64,000 bases of DNA from Micromonospora cabrerizensis (lineage in GTDB: Bacteria > Actinomycetota > Actinomycetes > Mycobacteriales > Micromonosporaceae): contig NZ_JAKKFI010000067.1 in NCBI RefSeq assembly GCF_022230955.1, positions 1-64,000 on the forward strand, given 5' to 3'. A program made the position numbers and the translations under genes. The first letter of the stretch is position 1. The number at the start of each line of letters is the position of its first letter. The notes beneath the pieces are model-generated. The model had not been told where the DNA came from and made no database searches. It worked only from the letters and a program-made list of their open reading frames with translations. Below are positions 41,816 to 49,598 of the stretch, in pieces.

Positions 41816-42625
41816 TTACGAGCGGTACTGCTGGGCTTCGTCCACCCGAGGCATGGCCTGGGTGCGGTCGCCCCCGCGGTCGGCCATCTGCCGCTCCACG
41901 TCGCTCCGCCCGGCCGACGCGGCCTGACGTTGCTGCTGCACCGCCCGAGCCTCCTGGGCCGCCCGGTCCAGCCAGCCGTCCCAGCGTTTCTGCATCGGCT
42001 TCACGAGGCCGCCGCCGACACCGACGATCAGGATGCCGGCCACCGTGGCGAGCACCGCGATCAGCACCGGAGTCGTCACCGTGGTGGCGATACCCACCTG
42101 GTTCAGCGCGGCGATCACGCCGAGAGCGATGATGAAGATCGCCGTCAGGTCGGCCAGGACCTTGCCGTACGAGAGCCCTCCCAGCGCCCCGGTGACCAGA
42201 TCCCGGACGGCGTTGGCAATCGCAGCCGCCACCACCACGATGACGATCGCGATGAACGCACGTGGCAGCCAGGACACCACGCCGCTGATCAGGTCACTGA
42301 TCGCGTTGGGCCCCCAGACTCCGAAGGCGAACTGCAGCGTGAACAGCAGTACGGCGTAGTACGCCAGTCTGGCCAGGATGTCGCTGGCGTCGTACTTCGT
42401 TCTCTCCAGGGCCCGTTTGATGCCGCCACGTTCGACCGCCTGGTCGAAGTGCACCCGTTCCAGCACCGTATCCACGATCTTGAGGACGGCTCTGGCGATG
42501 AGCCAGCCGACCACGAGGATGACGATGAAGGCCACTGCCTTCGGGATGAAGAGCAGCACCGACCTCCAGGTGTCGGCGATGGCATCGCCGATGTCGGCCT
42601 GCCGGACCGCGAGGGTTTTCAGCAT
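41816..42625 (-). CDS. Membrane protein with MscS-like TM-helix repeats
   Basis: A 269-residue protein with five hydrophobic segments. It carries repeated conserved TM helices of the CmpX/MscS-related type: AFIVILVVGWLIARAVLKIVDTV, and later LLFTLQFAFGVWGPNAISDLI. It lacks the MscS beta domain. The cytoplasmic tail (KPMQKRWDGWLDRAAQEARAVQQQRQAA in part) is polar. It has a strong ribosome site (AGGAGGG) and a stress-type promoter 35 bp upstream. Likely an envelope-stress or osmotic role. Confidence 0.83.
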   Translation of the reverse strand: MLKTLAVRQADIGDAIADTWRSVLLFIPKAVAFIVILVVGWLIARAVLKIVDTVLERVHFDQAVERGGIKRALERTKYDASDILARLAYYAVLLFTLQFAFGVWGPNAISDLISGVVSWLPRAFIAIVIVVVAAAIANAVRDLVTGALGGLSYGKVLADLTAIFIIALGVIAALNQVGIATTVTTPVLIAVLATVAGILIVGVGGGLVKPMQKRWDGWLDRAAQEARAVQQQRQAASAGRSDVERQMADRGGDRTQAMPRVDEAQQYRS

Positions 42626-42660
42626 GATGTCCCTCCTGTCGCATGGACTGCGCCGGGCGC

Positions 42661-42685
42661 ATACCCGGCAACCGGTGCCGCAGTC
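42661..42685 (-). promoter_or_regulatory. Stress-sigma-like promoter of the TM-repeat gene
   Basis: On the minus strand, GACT (42685-42682), 15 bp, GGGTAT (42666-42661). This fits G-N2-T, 15 bp, GGGTAY. A leader of about 30 nt with a ribosome site follows. Confidence 0.5.
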
Positions 42686-42823
42686 CGCGCGGAGCGCGGC
42701 GTTTTTTGCGACAAGCCGCCGAACAGGGCCCCTGAACTGCCCGAACGACCACCGTGACCGGGTCGGCGACGGCCCACGGCCATGATCGGATGCCTTTTCC
42801 GGTCGGCCGACTAGGCTGCGGAC

Positions 42824-44962
42824 ATGCCAGGAACGGTCGGGCGAGTCCCCATGCCAGCAACGCCGGGCCCGGGCGCACCCACCGGCTCCGGTGCGGCCGC
42901 TGCCGTGCTCGCCCACGACTGGGCCGGCACCCCGCTGGGCCCACCCGAGAGGTGGGACACGGCGATCCGGGCCGTGGTCGAGCTGATCCTCGCCTCACCG
43001 ATGCCGATGGCCCTGGCGTACGGCGACGACCTCGTCCTGCTCTACAACGCCGGCTACGCCGAGTTGCTGGGCAGCAAACACCCGAGCGCCCTCGGCCGTC
43101 CGGCGGCCGAGGTGTTCGCGGAGATCTGGGCGCTGCCCGGTGTCGGTGAGGTGATCGAGCGCAGCTACCGGCAGGGCGTGCCGTTCCTGGAGAAGGAGTC
43201 CACCCTGCCGCTGGTCCGGGGGCACTCCCCAACCGTGGAGCAGGCGGTCTTCACCCGGGGCTACTCGCCGGTGCGCGACAGCGCCGGACAGATCGTCGGC
43301 GTGTTGACGGTCGCGGCCGAGACCACCCACGTCACCGAGCAGTTGCAGAGCCTCAGCGAGGTGGCCGCGGCGCTCGCCGGCACGCTCACCCTCGACGACG
43401 TTGCCCGGGTCACGCTGCGCTACGCGATCACCACGTTCGACCCCGACCAGGTCTCGTTCGCGGTCGACGAGGGCGGCGGCGGTTGGCGCATGGTGCGCCG
43501 GGTCCGCGGTGAGTTGCTCGATGAGGCCGACGAGCGACTTCCCCCGCTCTGGCGACGCGCTCCGGCGGACTGGTCGGCGCCGGTGGTGCAGGCGGCACGC
43601 TCCGGCGGCCCGTCGTTCGTCCGGGACGGGCAACCGCTGCGGGAGACCGCGGTGGACCGCCACGACCAGAAGCTCCGCTCGATGGCGGCCCTGCCCCTGG
43701 GCACCTCGGTGGTGCACGGCGGGCTGGCGGTCGGCTACCAGGTCCCGCACACGTGGTCGCCCGCCGAGCGGGCACTGCTGGCCGCCTCGGCCGAGCTGAT
43801 CGGCCAGGCCGCGGAGCGGGCCCGCCGCTTCGAGACCCAGCACGGCACGGCCCAACTGTTGCAGCGCAGCATGTTGCCGGAGCACCTGCCCGACCTGCCC
43901 CGGCTGCGGATCGCGGCCCGTTACGACCCGGGGGTCGACGGCAACGCGGCCGGCGGCGACTTCTACGACGCGTTCCTGCTGCCCGACGGCACGCTGGGCG
44001 TGGTGCTGGGCGACGTCGCCGGGCACGACGTGCAGGCCGCCGCCCGGATGGGGCAGGTCCGGGCCGCGCTGCGCGCGCTGGCCCTGGCCGACCCGGCGCC
44101 GGGCGCGGTGCTGGCCGGGCTGGACCGGCTGGTGACCAGCCTGGGCGTGGAGGCCGGCACCCACGAGCTGTTCGTCACCGTCGTGTTCGGGGTGATCGAC
44201 GCGGAGCGGCGGGAGCTGACCCTGGCCAGCGCCGGCCATCCCGCGCCGCTCATCCGCCGCGGCGACCCGGAGGGCCGTTCCCACGCCGAGTACGTCGACG
44301 TTGCGGCTGGGCCCCCGCTGGGTCTGGGCGGCCGGCCGGGCACCACGACTGTCGAGTTCCGCCCGGGCGACACCCTGCTGCTGTTCAGCGACGGGGTGGT
44401 GGAACGTCGCCGGCAGAGCCTGACCGCCGGGCTGGCCACCCTCAGTGACGCCGTCGCGAAGGCCGGCAGTGGCGACCCGCGGGCCCTCTGCGCGGTGGCC
44501 ACCGCCGCGGTGCCGGGCGGCACCGAGGACGACGTGGCCGTGCTGGCGGTCGAGCACGCGCTCAAACCGAGTCGCTCGGCGAGCATGGAGGTGCCCGCGG
44601 AGCCGACCGCGCCCAGCCGGGTCCGGCACTGGCTGACCGGCCAGCTCACCGAGTGGCAGGTGCCCGAGTCGGTGATCGGGGCGGCGGTGCTGTGCACCAG
44701 TGAGCTGACGACCAACGCGCTGCTGCACGCCGGCACCGCCGCCCGGGTGGAGATCGACCTCAGCGCCGAGCGGCTGCTCGTCTCGGTCGCCGATTCCGGC
44801 ACCCGGGGCACCGTGACCCGGGCCCGCACCGACACGTTGAGCAGTCGTGGGCGCGGTCTCGGCCTGATCGAGGAGCTCAGCGACGCCTGGGGCACCGACC
44901 CGTCGGTCCGCGGCTCCACGGTCTGGTTCGAGATTCTCACGCCGCCAACCGCGCATCCCTGA
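42824..44962 (+). CDS. SpoIIE/RsbU phosphatase with PAS, GAF and anti-sigma-kinase domains
   Basis: A 712-residue regulator. Domains in order: a PAS-like sensor (about 40-170), a GAF domain (about 185-345), a PP2C phosphatase (about 375-585) and a GHKL ATPase like RsbW (about 600-708). PP2C metal ligands are in GGDFYDAF, LGDVAGHD and FSDGVVERR, with EDDVAVL at the end. The ATPase has SELTTNALLHAG (N-box), VADSGT and SRGRGLGLIEEL. It could both phosphorylate and dephosphorylate an anti-anti-sigma factor, and so control the sigma factor at 62.6 kb. That link is inferred. Confidence 0.9.
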   Translation: MPGTVGRVPMPATPGPGAPTGSGAAAAVLAHDWAGTPLGPPERWDTAIRAVVELILASPMPMALAYGDDLVLLYNAGYAELLGSKHPSALGRPAAEVFAEIWALPGVGEVIERSYRQGVPFLEKESTLPLVRGHSPTVEQAVFTRGYSPVRDSAGQIVGVLTVAAETTHVTEQLQSLSEVAAALAGTLTLDDVARVTLRYAITTFDPDQVSFAVDEGGGGWRMVRRVRGELLDEADERLPPLWRRAPADWSAPVVQAARSGGPSFVRDGQPLRETAVDRHDQKLRSMAALPLGTSVVHGGLAVGYQVPHTWSPAERALLAASAELIGQAAERARRFETQHGTAQLLQRSMLPEHLPDLPRLRIAARYDPGVDGNAAGGDFYDAFLLPDGTLGVVLGDVAGHDVQAAARMGQVRAALRALALADPAPGAVLAGLDRLVTSLGVEAGTHELFVTVVFGVIDAERRELTLASAGHPAPLIRRGDPEGRSHAEYVDVAAGPPLGLGGRPGTTTVEFRPGDTLLLFSDGVVERRRQSLTAGLATLSDAVAKAGSGDPRALCAVATAAVPGGTEDDVAVLAVEHALKPSRSASMEVPAEPTAPSRVRHWLTGQLTEWQVPESVIGAAVLCTSELTTNALLHAGTAARVEIDLSAERLLVSVADSGTRGTVTRARTDTLSSRGRGLGLIEELSDAWGTDPSVRGSTVWFEILTPPTAHP

Positions 44963-44987
44963 GACACCCGAAGGGTAGGAGGTCGCC

Positions 44988-45665
44988 ATGCGTACCGACG
45001 AGCCCGCCGGAGTCCTCTTCGACGTCGACGGCACCCTGGTCGACACCACCTACCTGCACACCGTGTGCTGGTGGGAGGCGCTGCGTCAGACTGACCAGCC
45101 GGTGCCGATGGCGATGGTGCACCGCTCGATCGGGATGGGTTCCGACAAACTCCTGGATCACCTGCTCGGCCCGGAGCGGGACCGCGACGCCGACACGAAG
45201 CTGCGCGACGCGCACGACACCCTGTACGCCGAGTACTGGGAACGGCTCACGCCGCTGCCCGGGGCTGTGGACCTGCTGCGCGCGTGTGCCGAGCGTGGGC
45301 TACGGGTGGTGCTCGCCACCTCCGCCTCGGAGTCGGAGGTCGACGCGCTCCTTCGGGCACTGGGCGCCGACGACGTGATCGACACGGTCACCTCCTCGGC
45401 GGACGCGAAGCAGAGCAAGCCCGCACCGGACATCCTGGTCGCCGCGTTGGAGCAGTCCGGGTTGGCCGCCGAGCGGGTGGTCTTCGTCGGCGACTCGGTG
45501 TGGGACGTCGTCGCGGCGGGGGCGGTCCACATCCCCTGTGTGGGGTTGACCTGCGGCGGCACCAGCCGAGGGGAGCTGGCCGGCGCCGGCGCGGTGGCGG
45601 TGTACGACGACCCGGCCGCCCTGCTGGGCGAGTTGGCGAACTCGCCGCTCACCCGACCACGGTGA
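44988..45665 (+). CDS. HAD-family phosphatase (phosphoglycolate phosphatase/beta-PGM-like)
   Basis: A 225-residue HAD hydrolase with catalytic DVDGT (nucleophile Asp near residue 12), the second-motif Thr/Ser in LATSASESE, Lys in SKPAPDI, and GDSVWDV. A cap domain lies between the first and second motifs. It is close to beta-phosphoglucomutase-like and phosphoglycolate phosphatases. The ribosome site is AGGAGG. The substrate cannot be read from sequence. It follows the SpoIIE gene by 25 bp and may be cotranscribed. Confidence 0.88.
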   Translation: MRTDEPAGVLFDVDGTLVDTTYLHTVCWWEALRQTDQPVPMAMVHRSIGMGSDKLLDHLLGPERDRDADTKLRDAHDTLYAEYWERLTPLPGAVDLLRACAERGLRVVLATSASESEVDALLRALGADDVIDTVTSSADAKQSKPAPDILVAALEQSGLAAERVVFVGDSVWDVVAAGAVHIPCVGLTCGGTSRGELAGAGAVAVYDDPAALLGELANSPLTRPR

Positions 45666-45771
45666 GGATCAATCGGGTTCGCCCACCCGTCCGCGCATAG
45701 CGAACGGCCCTGCGGGGCATGGTCTGTCACCACCTGCCCGCGCGTCGCGGGTGCGGCTGAGAGGTGGTGCC

Positions 45772-47070
45772 GTGGAGCCGGTAGATGTGGCGTTCGCACT
45801 GGTGGGCGTGGGTGCTCTGCTCGCGGGCATCCTCCCGAGGGTGTTGGAGCGGCGTCCCCTGTCCATGCCGATCGCCTTCCTCGCCCTCGGCATGGTGGTG
45901 TTCCTGCTGCCGGTGGGGCTGCCGACACCGGATCCACTGGCCCACCCGGAGCTGACCACCCACCTCACCGAGATCGGGGTGATCGTCGCGCTGATGGGTG
46001 CCGGGCTCAAGATCGACCGACCGTTGAGTTGGCGGCGGTGGTCGTCCACCTGGCGGCTGTTGGCGATCGCGATGCCGCTGTGCATCGCGGCGGTGGCCCT
46101 GCTCGGGTGGTGGTGGGCGGGGTTGGTGCCGGCTGCCGCGCTGCTGCTGGGCGCCGCGTTGGCCCCGACCGACCCGGTGCTCGCGGCCGACGTGCAGGTC
46201 GGCGAACCGACGGACGTGGAGGATTCCGAGGACGAGGTCCGCTTCGCGTTGACCTCCGAGGCCGGCCTCAACGACGGGCTGGCGTTTCCGTTCGTCTACG
46301 CCGCCATCGCCATCGCCTCGACGAGTCTCGCCCCCCGTGAGTGGTTCGCCGAGTGGTTCACGGTGGACGTGCTCTGGAAGGTGGGCGTCGGCGTCGGCGG
46401 TGGCCTTCTCATCGGCTGGCTGCTGGGCAAGTTGTTCTTCCGCGCGCCCAGCGAGCTGCGGCTGGCCCGGCACGCCGAGGGCTTCCTGGCGCTGGCCGCC
46501 ACGTTCCTGGCGTACGGGCTGGTGGAGGTGGTCGGCGGGTACGGCTTCCTGGCGGTGTTCGTGGCCGCCCGGGCGATCCGGGCCGCCGAGCGGACCCACG
46601 AGTTCCACTCCGTGCTGCACGACTTCGCCGAGCAGGTCGAACGGCTGCTCACCCTGGTGCTGTTGCTGCTGCTCGGCGGCGCGATCGTGGGTGGCCTGCT
46701 GATCCCGCTGACCTGGCCGGCCGCCGCCGTCGGGCTGGCGCTGGTGTTCCTGATCAGACCACTGATCGGCTGGCTGTCGCTGCGCGGCGCGCCAGGACGG
46801 CCGACCGAGCACTGGGTGATCTCGCTGTTCGGCATCCGCGGCGTCGGCTCGTTCTACTACCTCGCGTACGCCACCACGAAGGCCGACTTCCCGCAGGCCG
46901 AGCTGCTCTGGGCCACCGTCGGGCTGGTGGTGCTCGTCTCCGTGGTGGTGCACGGCATCACGGCGACACCGGTGATGCAACTGCTGGACCGCAGGGGCGA
47001 GCGGACCTCCGACCAGGCCGAGCGGCACACCGACGACGCCCGGCCGGTCGCGGCGGCCGGGCACGCCTAG
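45772..47070 (+). CDS. Cation:proton antiporter (CPA1/NhaP type)
   Basis: A 432-residue membrane exchanger with about 12 helices. Key residues lie in GAALAPTDPVLAADVQVG and EAGLNDGLAFPF, the Asn-Asp pair typical of electroneutral NhaP-type antiporters. RHAEGFLALAATFLAYGL and FGIRGVGSFYYLAYA complete the core. The GTG at 45772 follows GAGAGG. It probably exports Na+ or K+ in exchange for H+ in pH or salt stress. Confidence 0.9.
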   Translation: MEPVDVAFALVGVGALLAGILPRVLERRPLSMPIAFLALGMVVFLLPVGLPTPDPLAHPELTTHLTEIGVIVALMGAGLKIDRPLSWRRWSSTWRLLAIAMPLCIAAVALLGWWWAGLVPAAALLLGAALAPTDPVLAADVQVGEPTDVEDSEDEVRFALTSEAGLNDGLAFPFVYAAIAIASTSLAPREWFAEWFTVDVLWKVGVGVGGGLLIGWLLGKLFFRAPSELRLARHAEGFLALAATFLAYGLVEVVGGYGFLAVFVAARAIRAAERTHEFHSVLHDFAEQVERLLTLVLLLLLGGAIVGGLLIPLTWPAAAVGLALVFLIRPLIGWLSLRGAPGRPTEHWVISLFGIRGVGSFYYLAYATTKADFPQAELLWATVGLVVLVSVVVHGITATPVMQLLDRRGERTSDQAERHTDDARPVAAAGHA

Positions 47071-47664
47071 GGTCTGCGTCCCGGCCCCGGCCGGCCTGCG
47101 GCGGGCCCAGGCTCGACCGAGGACGTTGACCAGACCCCGACGATCTGTTCCAAGGCCTCGGTGAGCGCGGGCGTTGGTCCGTCGAGTGGTCCCCACCGTG
47201 CCGGCGACGCCGGTCGGGGCGTGCGACGGAGCCGGCAGGGCAGATCTTGGACAGTTTCCGTTCAGGCAGAACGGTAACTGTCCAAGATCTCCAGGCGTGC
47301 CGGACGAGTCGGGCCCGGGCAAGGTTGGTCTGCGGGGGACTGCCCGCCGCCCAGGCCGGGCGGCCCGGAAAGGTCGAGCCGGGGGCGCGGTCATCCCGCG
47401 CCGGAGCATCCTCCGCTCGGGCCCGGCGACCAGGGCACGGCCGGAAGCGCGTTGATCCGAGCCGGAGCATCCTCCGCTCGGGCCCGGCGACCAGGGCACG
47501 GCCGGGAGCGCGTTGATCCGCGCCGGAGCATCCTCCGCTCGGGCCCGGCGACCAGGGCACGGCCGGGAGCGCGTTGATCCGCGCCGGAGCATCCGCCGCT
47601 CAGGCCAGGCGGGCGGCCAGGGCACGGCCGGAAGCGCGTTGATCCGCGCCGGAGCATCCTCCGC
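47071..47664. other. 594-bp region with a hairpin and a tandem repeat
   Basis: No protein-coding frame is convincing; long frames here only reflect the repeats. It holds the hairpin 47242-47290 and, from 47400, a 61-bp tandem array that runs into the 3' end of the minus-strand oxidoreductase gene. The stretch 47071-47240 shows nothing I can name. Confidence 0.6.
47242..47290. repeat. Hairpin with 21-nt arms
   Basis: The arms at 47242-47262 (AGATCTTGGACAGTTTCCG, then TT) and 47270-47290 match at 20 of 21 positions with a 7-nt loop. It lies between convergent genes, so it could terminate the antiporter transcript. It has AGATC at both ends, as in other long hairpins of the window. Confidence 0.75.
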
Positions 47665-47693
47665 TCAGGCCAGGCGGGCGACCAGGGCACGGC
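47400..47693 (-). repeat. 61-bp tandem repeat from an oxidoreductase gene's 3' end
   Basis: Five copies begin GCCGGAGCATCC at 47400, 47461, 47522, 47583 and 47648. The first three are 61 bp, the fourth 65 bp, and the fifth is partial and is the true gene end. The unit contains the last codons (ALVARLA), the stop and about 17 bp beyond it, plus GCGCGTTGATCC. Copies 4 and 5 keep the stop codon and coding part best, so the array probably grew outwards. Confidence 0.85.
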
Positions 47694-48624
47694 CGAGGTC
47701 CCGGCCGGAGCGCCAGGCGCTCTGCACCCGGGGCTTGCCGAACGCGTCGCCGGCCAGACCGATCCCCTCGGGGTCCAGGTGGTAGGTGTCGCCGGCGGCG
47801 TCGCTGGTCGGCTTCGCGTACGTCCAGCGGTGCACGTGCACGTCGGCGGCCTCGTCGGGAAGTCCCAGCAGGTCCCGGACGGCCTGCTCGATGGCCGGGC
47901 CCGCCCCGGTGGGTTGGGCCAGGTGCCCGGCGGCGAACTCCGGCAGAGTGTGCGCCACGAGCACCGGCGCGCCGTCGCCGCGCCGGTCTCCGTCGTCGCA
48001 GACGAGGTTGAGGACCGGGTGGTCGTTGACGAACGCGCCCCGGAAGTCCGGCCAGCGGCGGGTCGGGAACCTCAGCACCGCGGCCAGAGTCGGCGACCAG
48101 CGTTGCGCCTGCACGGCGTGGGTGGCGGCCGTCAGGGCCGGGTCCAGCAACAGGGCGGCCTGCGGGCCCGGCATGGCCAGAGCGACCGCCCCGCACGACT
48201 CGCCGTCCACGGTCGGCCCGGGCTCAACGGTCAGCACCAGCCGGTCGACGGTGACGGGCACCTCGCCGGCGAGGTGTTCGACCAGGGAGCGCAGCCCACG
48301 CGGGGCGGCGAAGCGCATCGGCCCGGACACCTCCTGGCGGCCGGAGCGGTCGTAGGCCTGGAAGGTGTCGGTCCATTCGCGGACCAGCCCGGCGGCGCGC
48401 CACTGCTCGACCAGCTCGGCGAAATCCGGGTCGCTGGCGGTGAAGTACGCGGCGCCGATGTCCGCGGGGCGACCCTCGAAGCGTTTGCTGGCCATCCGGC
48501 CGCCACACACGTGCCCTCGCTCCCGGACCTGCACCGGCACCCCGGCCCGGGTTAGCTCGACCGCACAGGCCACTCCGGCGATGCCCGCCCCGACCACCAC
48601 CACACGCGAACGGTCCACAGTCAT
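47665..48624 (-). CDS. FAD-dependent oxidoreductase, renalase-like
   Basis: A 319-residue flavoprotein with the FAD motif VVVVGAGIAGVACAVELTRAG, then GGRMASKRFEG. It has YFTASDPDFAELVEQW, typical of renalase-like amine oxidases, and the C-terminal flavin site GIGLAGDAFGKPRVQSAWRSG. Bacterial renalases oxidise off-isomers of NAD(P)H, which is possible but unproven here. Its 3' end is copied into the adjacent tandem array. Confidence 0.87.
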   Translation of the reverse strand: MTVDRSRVVVVGAGIAGVACAVELTRAGVPVQVRERGHVCGGRMASKRFEGRPADIGAAYFTASDPDFAELVEQWRAAGLVREWTDTFQAYDRSGRQEVSGPMRFAAPRGLRSLVEHLAGEVPVTVDRLVLTVEPGPTVDGESCGAVALAMPGPQAALLLDPALTAATHAVQAQRWSPTLAAVLRFPTRRWPDFRGAFVNDHPVLNLVCDDGDRRGDGAPVLVAHTLPEFAAGHLAQPTGAGPAIEQAVRDLLGLPDEAADVHVHRWTYAKPTSDAAGDTYHLDPEGIGLAGDAFGKPRVQSAWRSGRDLGRALVARLA

Positions 48625-48651
48625 TCGGTGATCGTAGGTGCCGGCGACCGG

Positions 48652-48677
48652 GCATGAACCACCGACGACAGGGGTAC
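48652..48677 (+). promoter_or_regulatory. Possible stress-sigma promoter of the DUF3072 gene
   Basis: GCAT (48652-48655), 16 bp, GGGTAC (48672-48677). The -10 is a full match; the -35 fits only the loose G-N2-T form. Confidence 0.4.
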
Positions 48678-48709
48678 TGGCACACCTGTTCGAAGAAAGG
48701 ATGACGACA

Positions 48710-48925
48710 ATGACGGACCGCCGCAACGAGCAGGCCGACCAGAATGCCGCGATCAAGGACCCGGACGAATGGGTCACCGGGGACGAGCCGCCCACCGCTG
48801 CTCAGGAGTCCTACCTGAACACGCTTGCCCGGGAGGCCAACGCGGACCTTCCGGACGACCTGACCAAGGCCGAGGCGTCCAAGCGCATCGACGAGCTCCA
48901 GGCCGAGACGGGCCGAGGCCAGTAA
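48710..48925 (+). CDS. DUF3072 protein
   Basis: A 71-residue protein. It carries the DUF3072 signature almost whole: EPPTAAQESYLNTLAREAN followed by DLTKAEASKRIDELQ and ETGRGQ. This domain is a small helical fold of unknown role, common in stress-induced actinobacterial proteins. ATGs at 48701 and 48710 are both in frame; the second has better spacing to AGAAAGG. The hairpin at 48930-48991 follows directly. Confidence 0.87.
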   Translation: MTDRRNEQADQNAAIKDPDEWVTGDEPPTAAQESYLNTLAREANADLPDDLTKAEASKRIDELQAETGRGQ

Positions 48926-48929
48926 TCCG

Positions 48930-48991
48930 TGGTCGACTCCGCTTCCCACAGCGGCGGGGTGTCCGCGACAGCGGGGAAGCGGAGTCGACCA
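48930..48991 (-). repeat. Short relative of the 77-bp hairpin element
   Basis: The arms are perfect 18-mers (TGGTCGACTCCGCTTCCC at 48930-48947, complement at 48974-48991). The first 17 bases resemble the 77-bp family arm (TGRTCGACTCSGYTTCC), and the 26-nt core keeps GGGGTGTCC, the reverse of the conserved GGACACCCC. The element is 62 bp, so part of the inner stem is missing. It separates convergent genes. Confidence 0.75.
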
Positions 48992-49017
48992 TCTGAGCCA
49001 GCACCCGTGGCCGCTGG

Positions 49018-49518
49018 TCAGTCGCGGGTCAGACGGTGCAACTCCACCTCGGTCAGGCGGCCGGCGCTGATGCTGGCACTGAGGTAGGTGGCGTGCGGTT
49101 GGGAGCGCCGGTCGGTGGGTGAGCCGGGGTTGAGCAGCCGCAGCCCGCCGGGCGCCTCGGTGTCCCAGGGAATGTGCGAGTGCCCGAAGACCAGCAGGTC
49201 GACATCGGGAAACCGGGCCGCACACCGGTTCTCGCGACCGGTCCGTGGCCCGGTCTCGTGCACCACGGCGACGCGCAGGCCGTCGAGGTCGACCCGGGCC
49301 ACCTCCGGCAGCCGGGCGCGCAGCGCCGGCCCGTCGTTGTTGCCGTACACCCCGACCAGTCGGCGCGACCGCGCGGTCATCGCGTCGAGCAGCGCCTCGT
49401 CCACCCAGTCACCGGCGTGGACCACCACGTCCGCCGCCTCGATGGCCGCCCAGAGCGGCCCGGGAAGATCCCGGGCCCGCTTCGGTACGTGGGTGTCCGC
49501 CGTGAGCACCAACCGCAT
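49018..49518 (-). CDS. YfcE/MJ0936-type metallophosphoesterase
   Basis: Two-metal phosphoesterase of 166 residues. Ligands are in LTADTHVPKRA (Asp, His), VVHAGDWVD, VYGNNDGPALR, FGHSHIPW and LLNPGSPTDRR. Related proteins cleave phosphodiesters in vitro; the natural substrate is unknown. It is a single-domain cytosolic protein with the expected length. Confidence 0.92.
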   Translation of the reverse strand: MRLVLTADTHVPKRARDLPGPLWAAIEAADVVVHAGDWVDEALLDAMTARSRRLVGVYGNNDGPALRARLPEVARVDLDGLRVAVVHETGPRTGRENRCAARFPDVDLLVFGHSHIPWDTEAPGGLRLLNPGSPTDRRSQPHATYLSASISAGRLTEVELHRLTRD

Positions 49519-49598
49519 CCCGGCATTCTCCCCCGTGCCCCGGCCGCCCGCCCGGGGACGCGGGCGGGCGGCGGGACACGGAACCGGTCAGGCGCCGG

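Noticed and set aside
44952..44977. A further GGGTAG stress promoter before the HAD gene
   Set aside because: The GGGTAG overlaps the ribosome site and lies across the upstream stop codon, so the match is probably incidental.
45727..47625. A 632-codon open frame on the minus strand with repeated Arg/Pro/Ala blocks
   Set aside because: It is antisense to the antiporter gene and its repeats come from the 61-bp DNA array; composition is that of non-coding high-GC sequence.
47400..47693. CRISPR array
   Set aside because: Units are 61-65 bp, contiguous, with no unique spacers, and derive from a gene 3' end.
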